DNA of 42,934 nt from a virus. The notes beneath the pieces are model-generated. The model worked only from the letters and a program-made list of their open reading frames with translations, ran no database searches and was not told the DNA's origin. Shown here in pieces: positions 38,169 through 42,934 of the stretch; within the stretch, counting starts at the first letter, position 1; each line of letters starts with the position of its first letter. The stretch covers positions 1-42,934 of the IMG/VR virus record IMGVR_UViG_3300033144_004364; one strand, 5' to 3'. The translations under genes were made by a program, and so were the position numbers.

Positions 38169-40040
38169 ATGACAGCGGCGGCATATACATCTGATCTGAC
38201 AGACGTATTTCTGTGGGAATCTACAGCTAGTGTTTCGGCTTTTGGTGGTGGGGCGGCTGGCCTCACTGCCGAGACTGAGTTTGCCATGGAAGGCACAAAC
38301 GCCGTTGACAAGCAGGTTACGTCGAGTGCTGATAAGGGCTTTCTCCGCGACAATACAGCCAACTTCACTATCGGTGCTGACGATCATTTTTATCAGTGGA
38401 TTTACTCTGCAGTATTTGGCATTAACGACACTTATGAAAATCACGGTATTGCTCTGTGCATTGGTGACGATACTTCAAACTTTGTGAAGTGCCATGTTGA
38501 CGGTATCAACACGCGACCCTTGGGCGGTGGTCAGGTGTATGCGGTGCGTTTCGTAGAAACCGCTTCGTCTAATCAGAGGACGTTAGTTGGAACACCAGGC
38601 ACTACGCCTTCGTGGATTGGCGCGGGGTTGAACGTTACAGGCAGTTCAAAGGACGTAAACTTGGGCGTGGATGGTACTCGTATTGGATGGGGCTATACCA
38701 TTGAATTTGGTACTGGCGCTGATCCGGAAGCCGATTTTGCAGGGATTGAGGCTGATGATATCTCTACAAATGAAGGTGTTTTACGATTGACCCCCGGTGG
38801 TTATACACTGCTTGGCAAACTCAAGATTGGCTCTGTAACAAACGCTTGCGAGTTTCTTGCTTCCAATACGAACATCCTGATAGCCAGTTCATTCCATCAT
38901 CTTGCGGATTTCTGTGAGATTCTTGTAGAAAATGCTGCAAGCATTGTCACCCTTACCAATGTCAATTTCATATCGACTCCGGATGTCTTTCCGACAGATG
39001 GCAGCGTTACAACCAACAAGGGCAGGTTGGAAGTTCTGACCGATACCGCGACTTTGACGTTTTCGGGTGTCGGGTTCTTTGGTTGGGGCGATACGATTTT
39101 GGGGTCTAATTCGACTCTATTGAATGGCAATTGGGTTAATGCAGGACGTATTGATCTGAATGAGGCTAGTATTGCAGGGTCGGCAATCCAGATCAGTAGC
39201 GTTGCTGCTGACGAGGGCGCGGTGTTCGATGATAGGGCCACTACTGGCGCAACGGATATGACAGAATATACTGGATGTTCCTTTTCACAAGGCGCAAACG
39301 CACATCACGCGATCCGGTTTGGTACAGGTGTTGATGAAGACATTACGCTCACTGGTGTAGATTTTTCAGGCTTTTCCAGTTCGGATAATAACAATGGATC
39401 TGTTTTCAGGTTCGACGGTACAGCAGGTTCGCTCAACCTTAATCTGGTTGACTGCACTCACGATGGCTCTGGTTTTACGGTTGATGATGCAGCGGGTATA
39501 GCGGTTACTGTAGTTATCTCTCCGAAGACTACCAAAATTACTGTGGAGGAAGCAGACGGTACGTTAATTGAGAGCGCCAGGGTGTTGCTTGAAACTGCTG
39601 ACAATGGTGGTGGTTCCGGATTCCCATTTGAAGCAGCCACTTCATCGCTTGTTCAGGCGGCGGGTACTGCGACCCTGACAGCAAGCGCAGTGCATGGACT
39701 CGACACTGGCGACAAAGTTGTGGTGCGTGGTGCGGCAGAGCAGCCTTATAATAGTGTTGTCGCAATTACGGTCACAAGCACGACAGTTTTTACATATCCC
39801 ATAGACTCGGGAGCAACGTCACCGGCAGGCGGGACACCGATCTTTTCATATGTTCCGATTAGCGGATTAACGGATGTAAATGGCGAGATACAATCATCGA
39901 AAACATGGCCTGCTTCACAGGGATTGAAGGGTTGGGGAAGGAAAAGTTCTGGTTCTCCGTTTTTCAGACAAACAGCAATCAGTATTGCAGACGCGAGTGG
40001 CGGCACTGATTTACTTTTAGCACTACAACCGGACGAATAA
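38169..40040 (+). CDS. Virion structural protein, beta-helix-like, 623 aa
   Basis: Start is just after the preceding stop. The protein is beta-rich with repeated turns of parallel-helix type in the middle (EILVENAASIVTLTNVNFIS, LTFSGVGFFGWGDTILGSNS, GAVFDDRATTGATDMTEYTG), preceded by a domain with VKCHVDGINTRPLGGGQVYA and FAGIEADDISTNEG. Near the C-terminus is an Ig/FN3-like region (AGTATLTASAVHGLDTGDKV) and a final GWGRKSSGSPFFRQTAI strand. Probably another tail or fibre component that forms trimers. It pairs with the 725-residue gene before it; both are downstream of the ejection cassette. Confidence 0.62.
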   Translation: MTAAAYTSDLTDVFLWESTASVSAFGGGAAGLTAETEFAMEGTNAVDKQVTSSADKGFLRDNTANFTIGADDHFYQWIYSAVFGINDTYENHGIALCIGDDTSNFVKCHVDGINTRPLGGGQVYAVRFVETASSNQRTLVGTPGTTPSWIGAGLNVTGSSKDVNLGVDGTRIGWGYTIEFGTGADPEADFAGIEADDISTNEGVLRLTPGGYTLLGKLKIGSVTNACEFLASNTNILIASSFHHLADFCEILVENAASIVTLTNVNFISTPDVFPTDGSVTTNKGRLEVLTDTATLTFSGVGFFGWGDTILGSNSTLLNGNWVNAGRIDLNEASIAGSAIQISSVAADEGAVFDDRATTGATDMTEYTGCSFSQGANAHHAIRFGTGVDEDITLTGVDFSGFSSSDNNNGSVFRFDGTAGSLNLNLVDCTHDGSGFTVDDAAGIAVTVVISPKTTKITVEEADGTLIESARVLLETADNGGGSGFPFEAATSSLVQAAGTATLTASAVHGLDTGDKVVVRGAAEQPYNSVVAITVTSTTVFTYPIDSGATSPAGGTPIFSYVPISGLTDVNGEIQSSKTWPASQGLKGWGRKSSGSPFFRQTAISIADASGGTDLLLALQPDE

Positions 40041-40041
40041 T

Positions 40042-40431
40042 ATGAGTGGACTTGGATCAAGCACAGACAAGGGCGACCCGAAAAAAAACATTTTGCCAGA
40101 AGTTCTAGCAAAGCCATTGACTGATGCCGATGCTGATATGAGAACCATAGACGAACTTCGTGGTGTCCAGAAGGTTATGAAAGAGGGCTACGAAAACCTT
40201 CATGAAGCAAAGCTTTCTCTCAATGAAAAGGCCACAGTCCAGGCCTGTCTGGTTGAACTTTCTGTAATGAGGCAGAATCGGGAAAATGACCAAGAGCAAA
40301 TGCGTAGATTGATTGGTATGTACCAGACTTTACAAAATGAATTCACTCAGTTTAAGCAGCAACGGATCAGGGAGTTAAACTTGAGGGTGAATGGGGGATC
40401 GACTTCGCGGGAGGATCAGCGTGGCGATTAG
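40042..40431 (+). CDS. Coiled-coil hypothetical virion protein, 129 aa
   Basis: The start is at ATG 40042, just after the previous stop. The product has an N-terminal disordered part, then a long helix with heptad-like spacing (DELRGVQKVMKEGYENLHEA through MRRLIGMYQTLQNEFTQFKQ), and a short basic end. No Cys-rich or catalytic motif. The end overlaps the next gene by 11 bases. A tail or fibre-linked coiled coil is likely. Confidence 0.58.
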   Translation: MSGLGSSTDKGDPKKNILPEVLAKPLTDADADMRTIDELRGVQKVMKEGYENLHEAKLSLNEKATVQACLVELSVMRQNRENDQEQMRRLIGMYQTLQNEFTQFKQQRIRELNLRVNGGSTSREDQRGD

Positions 40432-40978
40432 CATAAATCCAGCCACAAAGGTAATTTCAATACTCCAAGCCGACCTTACTTTTGTCAGCGGGGATTTGTA
40501 TGAGTTGGATACTGACCAATTCCGAAAGGATGTCATGGATTTGCTTTCTAGCGAACCCTTTGCATGGATGCCTGATGCCTATGACCACAACTCGGAGTAC
40601 ACGGTTGTTGGTGTGACCTATGCCCGTAAGGTCGAAATGATTAACGGCTATAGCATCACTTTTGAGAACAATGTCTACACTGTCCGGCTGGCGGGTAGCA
40701 ATAACAACATATTCGATGTTGAGGGTGGCATTTTGAACCCATCCGGCAACGTAACCGTGGTTGGTCAAAACTCTGCCGGTCTGATCGTGGTCACTTCCGG
40801 CTCTGGCCTGAGTGCTGCACAAGCAACACAGTTAATAGAAATCTATACGCGTCTTGGCCTGAATCTGGCTGATCCGATTACCGACACTACTGGCGGTATA
40901 GATTCTGACAGTGGCGATATCGAAATAACCAGATCGGGTGATGGTGAAACCTCAAGCAGACTGGTGAGGGAGCCATGA
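40421..40978 (+). CDS. Conserved phage structural protein, 185 aa, GTG start
   Basis: GTG 40421 lies seven bases after GGGAGG; an in-frame ATG at 40391 would add ten residues and is less well placed. The sequence SINPATKVISILQADLTFVS and EYTVVGVTYARKVEMINGYS with ENNVYTVRLAGSNNNIFDVE, ending SGNVTVVGQNSAGLI, is a motif block I know from many tailed phages, where it is a tail/virion protein of unknown role (typical forms read YTVAGVTLARTIEIINGYT, then NSNIxDV and NSAGLI). The C-terminus is acidic. It clearly belongs to the virion. Confidence 0.7.
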   Translation: MAISINPATKVISILQADLTFVSGDLYELDTDQFRKDVMDLLSSEPFAWMPDAYDHNSEYTVVGVTYARKVEMINGYSITFENNVYTVRLAGSNNNIFDVEGGILNPSGNVTVVGQNSAGLIVVTSGSGLSAAQATQLIEIYTRLGLNLADPITDTTGGIDSDSGDIEITRSGDGETSSRLVREP

Positions 40979-41190
40979 GTACGCCCTTGCAACACACATC
41001 ATTTGGAGAGTTGGGATACTCGCCTTTGACAACGACATCTATTGGCGAACTGGCATTGGCGTTTATTGCGATTGATGTCAGGCGCGGCGGCTCAAGCGGC
41101 GAATCACATCAGGTTATACTGGCCCGAATCAAGCGCGAGGATGAAGAGATCCTTGCCATCATAATGTCATCGGTGGATTTACTGGAATGA
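40975..41190 (+). CDS. Small hypothetical protein, 71 aa
   Basis: The start overlaps the previous stop (ATGA). The product contains a short hydrophobic/aromatic part (FGELGYSPLTTTSIGELALA) and a C-terminal helix (SHQVILARIKREDEEILAII). No family recognised. It sits between a conserved structural gene and the truncated large gene, with overlaps on both sides, so it is expressed with them. Confidence 0.55.
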   Translation: MSTPLQHTSFGELGYSPLTTTSIGELALAFIAIDVRRGGSSGESHQVILARIKREDEEILAIIMSSVDLLE

Positions 41191-42934
41191 AAATATTTGA
41201 CTGTATAAAAAAGGCCGGCAAGTCACTGGACAAGGGCGATAAGAAAGCTGTAATTCAAGCTATGCCCGAGAAGATCAAGAGCATGGGCGAGGAAAAGGGC
41301 GCTGCTGCTGCTATTGAGGAAGTCATTCTTGATTTACAGATTGAACGCGCAGAACTGAAAGCCAAGATCGAGGAGCAGGGTGCGGAAGTTCCGGACACGC
41401 CAGAAGAAAAAGCAGTCAAGGAAGAGGCTGAAAAGGTCAAAGCAGATAAACAGGCCAAGGCCGAACAAGAGGTTGTTGAATCCAGAAAGAAAGACGCCGC
41501 CATCCTTGTCATGGAAATGACTCAAGATACTGGCAACATCATGAATTTGTCCGGCAAAGCCAATGCAGAGAATCGCCAGTTATTACTTCAAGCGCTGACC
41601 GGTGAACGGTTTACGAAAGCAAAATCTGGAATCACCCGCCTGAGAAGGGAGTTCAACAAGGCCTTTGATGTTGAGGGAAACACTATTGCAGCGCGTGAAG
41701 CCAGCTTGATCGAAATGCTTAACCTGTCTTTGGCTGTTGAGGAGGCCAAACCTGTCGTAGAGGGCGAACTTGTTGATACGTTTGAAGGTGATCCGCGCAC
41801 CGGTAAAGAGATACTTGCAGAAAGGAGTCCTCAACCGGCCCCACCATTGGACCGCGAAGTAACCCAGGAGCAAGTGTCGAAAATATTCAGGTCAAAAGAA
41901 TTCAAGGCGCTGAATATAGATGATGTGCATATTCCTTATGTAAAAAGTCCGGTTGCATTTAAGTGGGCGCAAGGCTGGCTTGATGCAATTGAAGGCTATG
42001 CTCCGAATGAAATGAAATACGAGGATGTTGCTAACCAAGGGTTCAATCCAGTTGACGCTTACATGACAGCGTATATCGCAGCAAGGTATGGATTTTACCG
42101 CGATGTGCGCTCATACAATCTGCACGAAAGCAGGTTGTCTCTGAATGACGATATTTACCTTGATCAGATTGATAAGGCTTATAAGGAAAGGCAGAAGACG
42201 CCACCACTTGATTTAACGCCAGAACCAACAGCAATTGAAGGCGAAGTAATCAAGCAGAAGATTAAAGCTATCGAGCAGGACGAGGTTCCGGTAGAGGCCG
42301 GGGCCGGTGATCTGTTCGCTGGTCAACAGTCTCCCGATCTGTTCCCTGGTACTGCGCTCACTGGTGAACAAGGACCGGCTTATTCTATCGAGGTCATGGA
42401 CGATCAGTTTGAATGGAAGGATTTAGATGAAGGCCCGTTCGACACTCGGCAAGACGCATATGATTATGCAAGAGCAGAAGTCGGAGCGAAATCTCGCGTT
42501 GTCCGTACTGGTCTGGACGGAAAACGAACCGTTGAATTCGATGAAGAGGTTGCGCCTGTAGAATTGTTTAAGGATGATCTTGCCACTCTTGAAAGCGCCT
42601 TGGGAGCCATGCCTGATGCTGATATGGACACCCGCAATGAGTTAGCCGCCACTTACAAAATGCTCACCAAAAAGTCTAATGCCTATACTGACGAATTTGG
42701 TGACACTCAATATTACACCGACAAAATCCTCACCGGCATGGATGATATTCAGGAATTAGCCGGATCATTGCCGGAAGGCGAAGCAGCGAAGCACCTGCAG
42801 ACATTTATTGACTCTGTTCGCGGGAAGTTGGGTCAGGCCGAGACTGAGGATAGAGGCCAATCAGAAAAATATACAGAACACTATCCAGAAGGCTTAAACC
42901 CCAAAGTCGTATTTGCTGTTCTTGCTCTGAATGA
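41187..42934 (+). CDS. Large acidic polyvalent-type protein, truncated by window end
   Basis: ATG 41187 overlaps the previous stop (ATGA) and the frame stays open to 42934 (582 codons plus two bases), so the gene continues outside. The start is rich in Lys/Glu helix (KAGKSLDKGDKKAVIQAMPE, EEVILDLQIERAELKAKIEE), then another Lys/Glu coiled coil, a VEESRKKDAAILVMEMTQD-type segment near residue 105, and further helices. From about residue 225 there is a folded segment with SPVAFKWAQGWLDAIEGYAP and YMTAYIAARYGFYRDV, and around 380-470 a segment with AGDLFAGQQSPDLFPG and DTRQDAYDYARAEVGA. The latter are polyvalent-protein-type sequences. The function cannot be given from the visible part. Confidence 0.7.
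   Translation, partial: MKIFDCIKKAGKSLDKGDKKAVIQAMPEKIKSMGEEKGAAAAIEEVILDLQIERAELKAKIEEQGAEVPDTPEEKAVKEEAEKVKADKQAKAEQEVVESRKKDAAILVMEMTQDTGNIMNLSGKANAENRQLLLQALTGERFTKAKSGITRLRREFNKAFDVEGNTIAAREASLIEMLNLSLAVEEAKPVVEGELVDTFEGDPRTGKEILAERSPQPAPPLDREVTQEQVSKIFRSKEFKALNIDDVHIPYVKSPVAFKWAQGWLDAIEGYAPNEMKYEDVANQGFNPVDAYMTAYIAARYGFYRDVRSYNLHESRLSLNDDIYLDQIDKAYKERQKTPPLDLTPEPTAIEGEVIKQKIKAIEQDEVPVEAGAGDLFAGQQSPDLFPGTALTGEQGPAYSIEVMDDQFEWKDLDEGPFDTRQDAYDYARAEVGAKSRVVRTGLDGKRTVEFDEEVAPVELFKDDLATLESALGAMPDADMDTRNELAATYKMLTKKSNAYTDEFGDTQYYTDKILTGMDDIQELAGSLPEGEAAKHLQTFIDSVRGKLGQAETEDRGQSEKYTEHYPEGLNPKVVFAVLALN

Noticed and set aside
1-42934. tRNA genes, CRISPR arrays, insertion sequences and integrase genes
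   Set aside because: None was recognised by eye on either strand; a tRNAscan or IS search was not possible here, so absence is not proven.

Overview
The window reads as the structural and lysis half of a tailed-phage genome (Caudoviricetes), most likely a podovirus-like phage or prophage of a Gram-negative, probably gammaproteobacterial, host. Evidence: a long portal, an acidic scaffold-like protein and an N4-gp56/P22-type major capsid protein in order; no tape-measure, sheath or baseplate genes; a nozzle-like tail protein; a cassette of long ejection-type internal virion proteins; and an Rz/Rz1-type spanin pair with a lipobox, which only makes sense with an outer membrane. Essentially all genes lie on the + strand, tightly packed with ATGA or TAATG overlaps. 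No terminase, polymerase, integrase, tRNA, CRISPR array or transposase was recognised, so the window is part of a larger genome.

Layout. 1-361: no supported gene. 362-3771: small accessory genes, starting with an AlpA-type DNA-binding protein, followed by tiny ORFs joined by an identical 13-bp stop/start junction, then an unusual set consisting of a twin-arginine (Tat) signal fused to a fragment of a major capsid protein, a small protein, an HExxH metallopeptidase-like protein and a second Tat-signal protein, ending with DUF1508 and conserved phage genes. 3775-4403: a self-contained moron-like unit (candidate promoter, secreted protein, terminator). 4415-11615: head module (hypothetical, portal, zinc-finger protein, helical protein, scaffold-like, capsid, small head proteins). 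11632-14505: head-tail adaptor and a nozzle-like tail protein that is split by a 7-bp tandem duplication. 14502-25086: an expanded receptor-binding and fibre region with shared modules, including a protein with DUF285/BspA-type repeats.

25090-27941: small proteins and a lysis cassette (DUF5675 protein, membrane proteins, holin-like protein, i-spanin, embedded o-spanin). 27934-35940: internal virion/ejection cassette, with a GNAT-like protein and a 1322-residue polyvalent-type protein carrying a ParB/DdrB-like domain. 35989-41190: a second block of virion structural genes (two large beta-rich proteins, a coiled-coil protein, a conserved phage structural protein). 41187-42934: the start of another large acidic, polyvalent-type protein that runs off the window.

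How they work together: portal, scaffold and capsid build the head; adaptor and nozzle form the short tail; the fibre block supplies host recognition; the internal proteins are probably ejected with the DNA; holin and spanins release progeny. The least ordinary parts are the Tat/capsid-fragment chimera and its neighbours, the 7-bp duplication that splits the nozzle gene, the DUF285-repeat fibre, and the ParB-bearing polyvalent protein. All functional calls come from reading the sequence and remembered family features; no database search was run.
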